Source: Arsenicibacter rosenii
GTDB lineage: Bacteria > Bacteroidota > Bacteroidia > Cytophagales > Spirosomataceae
DNA: 64,000 nt
Reading direction: 5' to 3'
Assembly: GCF_001870735.1 (NCBI RefSeq)
Contig: NZ_MORL01000026.1
Span: forward strand, 1-64,000
The notes beneath the pieces were generated by a model. It was not told the origin of the DNA and did not search any database. It saw nothing but the letters and a program-made list of their open reading frames with translations. The position numbers and the translations under genes are program-made. Shown one piece after another: positions 1 to 6,616 of this stretch; the stretch's first letter is position 1; every line of letters begins with the position of its first letter.

Positions 1-333
1 CGGGTGCTCCTTAACCTCTGCCAGAACGCCTTCTATGCCGTGCAGCAACGGGCTGCACAAACCGGCGAGGGCTACCAACCAACCGTATGGGTGAGCACAC
101 AACGGCACGACGATCTTATCTACATCCGGGTAGAGGACAACGGTCCAGGCATGGCGGAGGCTGTACGGTCCAAAATTTTCCAGCCCTTCTTCACCACCAA
201 GCCTGCCGGCGAGGGCACAGGGCTGGGACTGAGTCTCAGCTACGACATCATCACCAAGGGCCACGGCGGCACGTTAACCGTTGAGAGCCGCGAGGGTGAG
301 GGGGCGGTGTTTATCATGCGACTGCCCGTTTAG
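1..333 (+). CDS. Sensor histidine kinase, C-terminal ATPase domain (partial)
   Basis: This is the last 110 or so residues of a histidine kinase whose beginning lies outside the window. All ATP-binding boxes of a HATPase_c domain are visible: N box NLCQNAFYAV, G1 box VEDNGPGM, F box IFQPFFTTK and G2 box GEGTGLGLSLSYDI. The domain would bind ATP and phosphorylate a histidine in the missing upstream part. The protein ends directly after the ATPase fold, so no receiver domain is fused at the C-terminus. The reading frame is open to base 1. A 77-bp control element starts 6 bases after the stop codon, so the next gene is probably transcribed independently. Family is certain; the input signal and sensor domain cannot be seen. 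Confidence 0.93.
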   Translation, partial: RVLLNLCQNAFYAVQQRAAQTGEGYQPTVWVSTQRHDDLIYIRVEDNGPGMAEAVRSKIFQPFFTTKPAGEGTGLGLSLSYDIITKGHGGTLTVESREGEGAVFIMRLPV

Positions 334-339
334 CCAACA

Positions 340-416
340 TTCTGTTACCCAAAACTATCAGTATTTGACCCAAAAGTGACAGCTTAACTGCCTCGCCCGA
401 GAGACCTTTGTACTGT
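340..416 (+). promoter_or_regulatory. Duplicated 77-bp upstream control element, copy 1
   Basis: These 77 bases recur at 1525-1601 with only two differences. Each copy contains a direct repeat, ACCCAAAACTATCAG (347-361) and ACCCAAAAGTGACAG (368-382), offset by 21 bp, which is two helical turns. A -7-like box GACCTTTG (403-410; Bacteroidetes consensus TAnnTTTG) follows 20 bp later. Repeats spaced this way are typical of dimeric LytTR or AraC-type activators, so this is probably an activator-dependent promoter for the small gene at 471. The regulator is not identified. Confidence 0.6.
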
Positions 417-470
417 ATCTAACGGACACGTTTATCACAGATACCAGCCAAACTATACACTGGTTTTCCT

Positions 471-692
471 ATGGAACTGCACACTCAATCCCAATCAGTA
501 TTTCCAGCCATTACTAAATCAAGCAGATCACCAATGCGGGTTACAATTGAGAAAACAGTAACCATTGTCATGGCTATCATAGTCCTATCCGGTCTTGGGC
601 TACTCTGCTACACCTATTACATAGCCATCCATACATGGCCACAAATGATGGAACAACTTGTCAAAAACAGCGCCATTAGCTGCGGTCAATAA
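471..692 (+). CDS. Small single-span membrane protein, unknown function
   Basis: A 73-residue protein with one clear hydrophobic segment at about residues 28-50 (IVMAIIVLSGLGLLCYTYY), preceded by a basic stretch and followed by a short polar tail. An internal ATG at 534 would give a 52-residue protein starting MRVTIEK just before the membrane helix and could be the true start. No family is recognised. The reason to take it as a gene is its position about 60 bp downstream of the duplicated 77-bp control element, the same element that precedes the exported protein at 1666. The two are therefore probably co-regulated. Function is unknown and expression is inferred. Confidence 0.5.
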   Translation: MELHTQSQSVFPAITKSSRSPMRVTIEKTVTIVMAIIVLSGLGLLCYTYYIAIHTWPQMMEQLVKNSAISCGQ

Positions 693-780
693 GCTAGCAA
701 AGGAATTTTTTAATTCACCATAGCACAGCCGTTAACAGTCCGGCGGAATAAACCTGTACGTTTTTGTTTCCACCTAAACT

Positions 781-1428
781 ATGTGTAACATGACCGATTT
801 TACCTTATCAGAAACACGTCATCCCGAAGTTGCATCCGCCAAGTCATTCTTGTTTAATCCAATGTGCTGCCGTCAGATACGTACCGAACAGGAGTTTCAA
901 CAGTTCGACACTATCTACTACAAGAAAAGTAAAACGTATGCGTCTAAAACCTATCAGGCACAAAGTAAGCCGTTTGTGTTTTACCGATATCAACAACCTG
1001 ATGTATGGTATGGAGGATTCATTCTGAATACAGAAAAAGACTTCAGGTATTTCAGTTCGTTTCCGGCTGATAAAACCAGACAGCTGTTAGAGCAGTACGC
1101 ATTAAATGAAAAAGATCTGGTTGAAATCTGTTGTCTGTGGACGAATGTGCATCAGGTCTCCGGACTGATGCGCATCTGGCTCTACAGCATCCTTTTTTAT
1201 AAAACATTACAAACCGGCAAATCACGAATTCTGGCAGGTTCATTTCACAAAAGGCGTCAGAAAATGCAGTTGCAGGTAGTTGATCAGCCACTTTATGAAG
1301 AATTGACTATCATTGGTGGTCAGGAGGGTATATTCCGTGCTTATTACACAACGCGGCTACGCTTCCTGCTGAATAGTTGTAAGGTTGTCGGTAAGGCTCT
1401 TTATTCTTTCCTGCTAAGATCGTTTTAA
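781..1428 (+). CDS. Hypothetical protein, possibly GNAT-like fold
   Basis: A 215-residue soluble protein with no signal peptide. It is rich in aromatic residues and has a Cys pair near the start (MCCRQI, about residue 28) and another in the middle (EICCLWT). The pattern of a basic N-terminal region, a central strand followed by LVEICCLWTNVHQVSG, then an Arg/Leu helix (RIWLYSILFYKTL) and a strand ILAGSFHKRRQKM resembles the core of N-acyltransferase-like (GNAT-type) proteins. That resemblance is weak and should be read as a suggestion only. The next control element starts about 100 bp beyond its stop, so it ends its own transcription unit. No close family is recognised. Confidence 0.6.
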   Translation: MCNMTDFTLSETRHPEVASAKSFLFNPMCCRQIRTEQEFQQFDTIYYKKSKTYASKTYQAQSKPFVFYRYQQPDVWYGGFILNTEKDFRYFSSFPADKTRQLLEQYALNEKDLVEICCLWTNVHQVSGLMRIWLYSILFYKTLQTGKSRILAGSFHKRRQKMQLQVVDQPLYEELTIIGGQEGIFRAYYTTRLRFLLNSCKVVGKALYSFLLRSF

Positions 1429-1524
1429 GAGAAGGTATGTAATAAATACAGAAACCAGAAAGCCTTAGGTTGTCTGTTAACCAATACCGGGAACTAAAGC
1501 TGCCTCTTATCATCTAATTTATCT

Positions 1525-1601
1525 TTCTGTTACCCAAAACTATCAGTATTTAACCCAAAAGTGACAGCTTAACTGCCTCGCCCGGGAGACCTTTGTACTG
1601 T
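1525..1601 (+). promoter_or_regulatory. Duplicated 77-bp upstream control element, copy 2
   Basis: Second copy of the element at 340-416, differing at two positions. It keeps the 21-bp-offset direct repeat based on ACCCAAAA and the -7-like GACCTTTG box (1588-1595). It lies about 65 bp upstream of the start of the exported protein gene at 1666. Conservation of a whole intergenic block while the genes downstream are unrelated points to a shared regulator rather than a recent gene duplication. Confidence 0.6.
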
Positions 1602-1665
1602 CCAAAGCGAACAGCTCAGGCTCTGTCCGGGACCAAACCGAAACCATATTACTCGTAATCAAATC

Positions 1666-2352
1666 ATGAAAACGTTCATCATTACGCTCCTTCTTGTGCC
1701 TGCTTTCTTGCTAACCGCAAACGCCCAAAATCTGACCACTGCCGATGACGTACTAAATGCCTACTACAAAGCAGTGGGCGGCAAAAAGGCACTCCTTGCC
1801 ATCAAAGACATTAGCTGGAAAGGCACTACCGGAAACAGCGATGCCGGGTTTCCGACAGTTAACAAATTTAAACCTCCCCTCAAACAAGCCACGACATTAA
1901 CGAATGCACAAGGGCAGGCTATATACACCTTTATCTCTGATGGTAAAGAGGCGTTTATGGCCTTCGGTGACAACAAAACGCCCATGAGTCGCGCAGTGAT
2001 GGACCGGTTCATGATTACCATGCAGATAATGCCTGAGTTATACTTAGCCGGCCAGGGCGTAAAGACCACGTTCGCAGGGAAAGAAGCCGTGGAAGGAAAA
2101 GAGGCCTATAAACTGACTCACACCATGCCTGACGGCAGCACATGGAGCACATACTACGATACGCAGACAGGCCTGAAAGTAAAACTATATGTTCCCGGAC
2201 AGTCCGTCGGAGACATAAACCTGTATAGTGATTACCGGGAAGTAAAGGGCATCAAGCTCCCGTTTATGATTCACTCAGGAAGCAATATCCTGAAAATCGA
2301 AAGCTATCAACTCAATACAGGTATCAGCGATTCTGAATTTATTATTCCGTAA
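1666..2352 (+). CDS. Exported LolA-like outer-membrane-lipoprotein-sorting fold protein
   Basis: A 228-residue exported protein with a signal peptide of about 21 residues ending LTANAQ. The mature part starts with LTTADDVLNAYYKAVGG, the usual opening of Bacteroidota proteins with a LolA/LppX-like fold, followed by alternating strands (AIKDISWKGT, GKEAYKLTHT, STYYDTQTGLKVKL, DYREVKGIKLPFMIH). Such proteins probably bind hydrophobic or lipid-like ligands in the periplasm; a precise ligand cannot be read from the sequence. It is transcribed from the second copy of the 77-bp element and ends in a strong hairpin at 2360-2395. Family assignment is by pattern and moderately secure. Confidence 0.72.
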   Translation: MKTFIITLLLVPAFLLTANAQNLTTADDVLNAYYKAVGGKKALLAIKDISWKGTTGNSDAGFPTVNKFKPPLKQATTLTNAQGQAIYTFISDGKEAFMAFGDNKTPMSRAVMDRFMITMQIMPELYLAGQGVKTTFAGKEAVEGKEAYKLTHTMPDGSTWSTYYDTQTGLKVKLYVPGQSVGDINLYSDYREVKGIKLPFMIHSGSNILKIESYQLNTGISDSEFIIP

Positions 2353-2359
2353 AGTGAAA

Positions 2360-2395
2360 TGGCCGGGACTGCTCACTGACGGGCAGTCCCGGCCA
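2360..2395 (+). terminator. Stem-loop after the LolA-like gene
   Basis: Perfect 13-bp inverted repeat, TGGCCGGGACTGC (2360-2372) and its complement (2383-2395), with a 10-base loop, starting 7 bases after the stop codon. It lacks a long T run, so it may be a weak terminator or an mRNA 3' stabiliser. Confidence 0.6.
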
Positions 2396-2414
2396 CCTGA
2401 CTGATTTTCCTCAA

Positions 2415-3602
2415 ATGCAAACAAAGCTATTACAAAGCAGCGAACGTATTTATGCACTCGATGCGCTGCGCAGCGTGATGATGCTGCTTGGCATTGTTAT
2501 TCACGGCGCGCTTACCTACATGGTCACGAACAATGATTTATGGCCTATTAAAGACACAGCGACAAGCCTGCTCTTTGACCTTACAAACGGCTTCATTCAT
2601 AGCTTCCGGATGCCCGTTTTTTTTGTCGTGTCCGGCTTTTTCTGCGCCTTACTGGTTTATAAAAAAGGGGCTGATGCCATGCTGATCAACCGCGTCAAAC
2701 GGATTGTGCTGCCGTTGCTGGCTGGTGTTCTGATCGTTGGTCCGTTAGAAACGTTTGCTCTTACATTCGCTGAAGCGAAATTTGAACATGCTTCATCTCC
2801 TTTCCGGATGGGTTGGGGCGCACTGGCAGCCGGTAAGTTCCTGCCTTTTTTGCCTGGTCACTTATGGTTCCTGTACTTTCTGGGGGTCTATGCCCTCATC
2901 AGCCGGGTACTGGTCATGGCGTTCCGCAGGGCACCGGCAGTCAGCTCATCCGTTCAAAAGGCACTTACTGTTATTCTGCAACATGCAGGGCTACGCCTTA
3001 CCTGTGTAAGCCTGTTCTTTTTTTTGTGCCTCTACTGGCAGCAAAGCCCGTATCTGCTCACCAGTTTCGGCTGGTCGCTTGTGCCGTCGATCATGGCAAC
3101 CTACTTCCTTTTTTTCGGGCTGGGCTGGTGTATCTATACGACCGACAGTCTGACCACCATGACCCGATACCCGGTATTACAGCTTAGTATAGCGACTCTT
3201 CTTCTGCTGGTGCAGTTGTCTGTCCAGGCAAAAACCGAATGGGCGCTCATACTCAGAATCACCTTTTCTGCCTTAAACGCGCCACTGTTTGTCTTTGGGT
3301 TTCTGGCCCTGTTCCTGACCTGTTTTGCTGCTTATTCGCCACGAATGAGCTATCTGGCCGAAGCCGCTTACTGGGTCTACATAATCCACCTGCCCATCAT
3401 CATGTTTATTGTTGGCTTGCTGGCTGACTATCCGCTGCCTGCCGTGCTAAAGTTTGCTATTACCTTTTCGGCAACCTGTATTGTTGCTCTGGTAAGCTAC
3501 CACTATCTGGTAAGGAACACATTTATAGGCTTGTTTCTGAACGGGAAAGTGCATAAACCAAAGGCACAGCCACCGGCACGATTAATGCCGGATACATTAT
3601 AG
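2415..3602 (+). CDS. Acyltransferase family 3 membrane protein (OpgC-like)
   Basis: A 395-residue polytopic membrane protein of the acyltransferase 3 family, which transfers acyl groups (acetyl or succinyl) to glycans or other extracytoplasmic acceptors. The opening YALDALRSVMMLLGIVIHGAL is the family signature, with the catalytic-site His of the first helix (VIHG, about residue 30). A second hallmark is SFRMPVFFVVSGFF at about residues 63-76. About ten membrane helices are visible, ending in LAEAAYWVYIIHLPIIMFIVG. The acceptor is unknown because no polysaccharide genes are adjacent. It lies 62 bp after the LolA-like gene, with a hairpin between them. Confidence 0.85.
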   Translation: MQTKLLQSSERIYALDALRSVMMLLGIVIHGALTYMVTNNDLWPIKDTATSLLFDLTNGFIHSFRMPVFFVVSGFFCALLVYKKGADAMLINRVKRIVLPLLAGVLIVGPLETFALTFAEAKFEHASSPFRMGWGALAAGKFLPFLPGHLWFLYFLGVYALISRVLVMAFRRAPAVSSSVQKALTVILQHAGLRLTCVSLFFFLCLYWQQSPYLLTSFGWSLVPSIMATYFLFFGLGWCIYTTDSLTTMTRYPVLQLSIATLLLLVQLSVQAKTEWALILRITFSALNAPLFVFGFLALFLTCFAAYSPRMSYLAEAAYWVYIIHLPIIMFIVGLLADYPLPAVLKFAITFSATCIVALVSYHYLVRNTFIGLFLNGKVHKPKAQPPARLMPDTL

Positions 3603-3623
3603 TAACGATCAACGTTGAAAAGT

Positions 3624-3681
3624 CCGGCAAATAAACTACATCATTTATATGTACTTTCATTAATTAATGTAGTTTATCCGG
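3624..3681 (+). terminator. Inverted repeat after the acyltransferase gene
   Basis: Core arms ATAAACTACAT (3631-3641) and ATGTAGTTTAT (3667-3677), extended by imperfect CCGG ends, begin about 20 bp after the acyltransferase stop. Probably a transcription end or mRNA-stabilising structure; the long AT-rich loop makes a classical terminator uncertain. The remaining sequence up to 3850 shows nothing recognisable. Confidence 0.4.
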
Positions 3682-3849
3682 ATACAATATAGTACTTAAG
3701 CCACTTTTCCGGCTAACCTGCGTTATCTGAATCCTGTACGCTTCAAACCTCCCGGCATTCCCTTTTGTACTTATTTTAACAATTGCTCAGGTAGTTTTTA
3801 TTATACATTTCTGACTTATTGTGTTTAAGCACACTAAACAAGCTTTCTC

Positions 3850-3893
3850 ACCAATAAAAACCGCAGGTTTAATGACTTGCGGTTTTTATTGGT
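3850..3893 (-). terminator. Rho-independent terminator of the AhpD-like gene
   Basis: Perfect 16-bp arms ACCAATAAAAACCGCA (3850-3865) and TGCGGTTTTTATTGGT (3878-3893). The structure starts 7 bases after the stop codon of the minus-strand gene at 3901, and A/T tracts in both arms let it work in either direction. Confidence 0.8.
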
Positions 3894-3900
3894 GGTTGTC

Positions 3901-4353
3901 TTATGCCAGACTTTGCCCTATCAGTAAGTTGGTACTTAATACAACTCTGTTCCAGAGATTGATGGTAACAACTGCCGTAATAATATCGGCAATTTGCACT
4001 TCGCTAAAAAAATATAAGGCGTTTGTGTACGTATCATCTGATAACCCACCTTTGTGAATTAAACTTATTTCTTCCGTTATAGCTAACACGACTTTTTCTT
4101 CTGCTGTAAAAATATCTCCGGCTTCCCTCCAGGCAGTCAATAAAAAAATACGCTGATTTGTTTCGCCATTTTTGATTGCATCCTGCGTATGAATGTTGAT
4201 ACAAAACGCACATCCATTGATTTGTGATGCACGGATTTTAATAAGCTCCTTAGTTGTTTTAGATAGCGAACACTGTGAAAGATAAGCTTCTAAACCAACC
4301 ATTGCTTTTAGTGCATTTGAAGCTACTGTTTTAAAATTAAATCGTTTTTGCAT
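3901..4353 (-). CDS. Carboxymuconolactone decarboxylase / AhpD-like family protein
   Basis: A 150-residue all-alpha protein of the AhpD/carboxymuconolactone decarboxylase superfamily. The redox motif GCAFCINIHTQDA (about residues 48-60) supplies the CxxC pair and the nearby His used for peroxide or thiol-disulfide chemistry in AhpD-like alkylhydroperoxidases. Related proteins open with FNFKTVASNALKAMVGLEAY, as here. A Crp/Fnr-type regulator gene lies 67 bp upstream on the same strand, a pairing often seen in Bacteroidota, so peroxide- or redox-linked control is plausible. The gene is clearly more AT-rich than the chromosome core, which suggests acquisition from a low-GC Bacteroidota. The physiological substrate is unknown. 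Confidence 0.85.
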   Translation of the reverse strand: MQKRFNFKTVASNALKAMVGLEAYLSQCSLSKTTKELIKIRASQINGCAFCINIHTQDAIKNGETNQRIFLLTAWREAGDIFTAEEKVVLAITEEISLIHKGGLSDDTYTNALYFFSEVQIADIITAVVTINLWNRVVLSTNLLIGQSLA

Positions 4354-4420
4354 TGTATTTCCGTTTAAAATTGTTCAATGCAAAAGTAAAAGATGAGAAA
4401 ATGATAAAACTTAAACTGGT

Positions 4421-4996
4421 TTAAGAAATACGCTTCTTACGGATCTCGCTTAAATATTCGGGTGTAAATCCTAAAAAGGAAGCGAGTAAGTATTGGGGAA
4501 TACGCTGCGCAAATTCGGGATACCTGTTAACCGATTGAAAATAGAATTCTTCTTTTGAAAGAGAAAAAAGATATTTGACACGCATTTGAGCCGCTGCATA
4601 AGCCCGTTGGTAAACAAAACGAAAATAGCGCTCCATTATCGGAAATGCCTTTAATAGCATTTCCTGATTATCTTGTGTGATATAGAGTATCTTAGATTTT
4701 TCTACAGCCTGAATATAGAATTCTGAAGGAATTTTGTGTTCGTAAGCAATGTTGTCGGTCATCCACCAGGTTTCTATAGCGAATTCGGTGGTTTGTTCAA
4801 TACCTTTTTCGTTAATGTAAAACTTTCGCAATAAACCTTCCAATACAAAATAATGATGTCTGCATAGTTGTCCTTCCTCTAATAAGTTCTCTTTCTTAGC
4901 CACATTTTTTATGTCAAAGAATTTTTGAATTTCATCAAATTCTTCATCAGAAACCTGTGCAAATTTGTCTATATGCTTTTTAAAATCAGTCAACAT
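4421..4996 (-). CDS. Crp/Fnr-family transcriptional regulator
   Basis: A 191-residue protein from the ATG at 4996 (MLTDFKKHIDKF); the frame stays open further upstream but only to a TTG, and 191 residues is the usual family length. It has an N-terminal cyclic-nucleotide-binding-like beta-barrel (KKENLLEEGQLCRHHYFVLEGLLRKFY) and a C-terminal region with RIPQYLLASFLGFTPEYLSEIRKKR, the recognition-helix part of the Bacteroidota Crp-like group. Key cAMP-contact residues are not obvious, as in most members of this group, so the effector is unknown. It probably controls the AhpD-like gene directly downstream. AT-rich like its neighbour. Confidence 0.87.
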   Translation of the reverse strand: MLTDFKKHIDKFAQVSDEEFDEIQKFFDIKNVAKKENLLEEGQLCRHHYFVLEGLLRKFYINEKGIEQTTEFAIETWWMTDNIAYEHKIPSEFYIQAVEKSKILYITQDNQEMLLKAFPIMERYFRFVYQRAYAAAQMRVKYLFSLSKEEFYFQSVNRYPEFAQRIPQYLLASFLGFTPEYLSEIRKKRIS

Positions 4997-5078
4997 TTGG
5001 TCTTTCAGATATCGGTTATACGATTGCAGGTAACTCCGCGCTTTACGCTGTTCTTGTAAGAGTTTGCCCAAACAAGCT

Positions 5079-5102
5079 AACCCTGCGCTTTAGCGCAGGG
5101 TT
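5079..5102. terminator. Strong short hairpin between Crp and MFS genes
   Basis: Perfect 11-bp arms AACCCTGCGCT (5079-5089) and AGCGCAGGGTT (5092-5102). It lies downstream of the minus-strand efflux gene and upstream of the Crp gene. There is no T run, so it may be a stand-alone REP-like palindrome or a transcript-end structure. Confidence 0.5.
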
Positions 5103-5258
5103 GCTGGCCGACAGTCCTGCTAAACAGGTATGGCGATAGTTCAGAAGCAAGAATATGATGCTACAGGTAATACCCTACCGATTCGGGTTAAAAGGCTCGC
5201 CAGAAACCCCAATATGAAGGCTGGGTTAACAATGGTTACCGGCCCTCTACCAGTATAC

Positions 5259-6488
5259 TTAAAGCGCCATTTCAGCGCCGGCAGGCGTTTCGTTTTCCTG
5301 GTAGCGGGCAATCACGCGCTGACCGATCAGCAAAATGACCAGCCCCGTGACCGCGCAGAGCGTCATAACGCCTACCATCGGAAAAGCGGTGTTATCGTGC
5401 AGAACACTGACGGCACCCGAAATCAGCGCACCCAGCCCCATCCGGAACGCGCCCATCAACGCTACGGCGCTACCGGCATGACGCGTGAAGGGCGCCAGTG
5501 ACAAGGCTGTTGCATTGGGGGCAACCATCCCATGACCAAGAAAGAACAGAAACAGCATACCAATCAGTCCATACAGGCCCAGAAAACCCATACCGGCCAG
5601 TGAGACCGTCAGCAAACCCATCACCGACTGATAAATCAGGGTTGTATAAATAACCTGCTCGCTGCTAAACCGCTTGAGCAGAAAGTGGTTGAACTGATTT
5701 GGTCCGAGGATGGAAATGGCCAGAAAGGCAAAAATCCAGCCGTATTCCTGCTCACTTACATGGTAGATGTTCATGAACACATCGGGCGAACCGGCAATGT
5801 AGGCAAACGGAGCCGACATGGCAACCCCACCCGCCAGCATATAGGTCAGGAACTGAGGCTGTTTCAACACCAGCCAGAAGTTACCCGCTACCGCCTGCGG
5901 CCGGAGCGACAGCGTCGGGTCCGGGGCCTTACCGTCGGGCAGGACAAAGTAAATACCAATCAGAATCAGGAGCGTGATAGCGGCCAGAATGATAAATATG
6001 GAGTGCCATCCGAACGCCACCGTAGCATACCCGCCAACGGTCGGTGCAATCATCGGCGAAACGGCAATCACCAGCGTCAGGAGCGAAAACACCTGCGCAA
6101 TCTGATTCACCGGAAAAATATCCCGTACCAGCGCCTGCGCAGCCACCATGCCTACACAACCGCCCAGCGCCTGCAACAGCCGCATGGCAATCAGGTTTTC
6201 GATGGAATTACTCAGCGCACACCCGACTGAGGCCAGCAGGTATAACACCAGACCGGCATAGAGCGGAAGTTTGCGGCCAAAGCGGTCGATCAGCGGACCA
6301 TACAGCAACTGACCCACCGAAATCCCGACCAGATAGGCTGTTAACGAAAGCTGGACCTGCGCAATCGACGTATCGAGGCTTTTGGCAATCGCCGGAAAGC
6401 CGGGCAGGTACATATCAACCGAGAATGGACTAATGGTGGAGAGGGTGCCTAAGATCAGAATGACAATAAAGTGTTGCCGCCGCGTCAT
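5259..6488 (-). CDS. Bcr/CflA-family MFS drug efflux transporter
   Basis: A 409-residue, 12-helix major facilitator. The start TLSTISPFSVDMYLPGFPAI is diagnostic of the Bcr/CflA drug:proton antiporter subgroup, and the loop 2-3 motif GPLIDRFGRKLPLYAG (about residues 63-78) is the MFS motif A. Motif C-like sequence follows in helix 5 (AVSPMIAPTVGGYA). It should export drugs such as bicyclomycin-, chloramphenicol- or sulfonamide-like compounds, but the substrate cannot be read from sequence. It stands alone, with no adjacent regulator on its strand. Length and topology are complete. Confidence 0.92.
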   Translation of the reverse strand: MTRRQHFIVILILGTLSTISPFSVDMYLPGFPAIAKSLDTSIAQVQLSLTAYLVGISVGQLLYGPLIDRFGRKLPLYAGLVLYLLASVGCALSNSIENLIAMRLLQALGGCVGMVAAQALVRDIFPVNQIAQVFSLLTLVIAVSPMIAPTVGGYATVAFGWHSIFIILAAITLLILIGIYFVLPDGKAPDPTLSLRPQAVAGNFWLVLKQPQFLTYMLAGGVAMSAPFAYIAGSPDVFMNIYHVSEQEYGWIFAFLAISILGPNQFNHFLLKRFSSEQVIYTTLIYQSVMGLLTVSLAGMGFLGLYGLIGMLFLFFLGHGMVAPNATALSLAPFTRHAGSAVALMGAFRMGLGALISGAVSVLHDNTAFPMVGVMTLCAVTGLVILLIGQRVIARYQENETPAGAEMAL

Positions 6489-6616
6489 GATAAAAAAGAA
6501 CAGTACTGTTAGAACTACACTGATTCTGACAGGATTGTTCCGCCAAACCTTGCACGTTTCTGCGAATTAATTGACTTAACAACTAATTTTCCGGATCATT
6601 TAGTGAACGGCCTCTC

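Noticed and set aside
5130..6570. Several plus-strand frames opposite the MFS transporter gene
   Set aside because: Antisense shadows with no start signals; the minus-strand transporter is complete.
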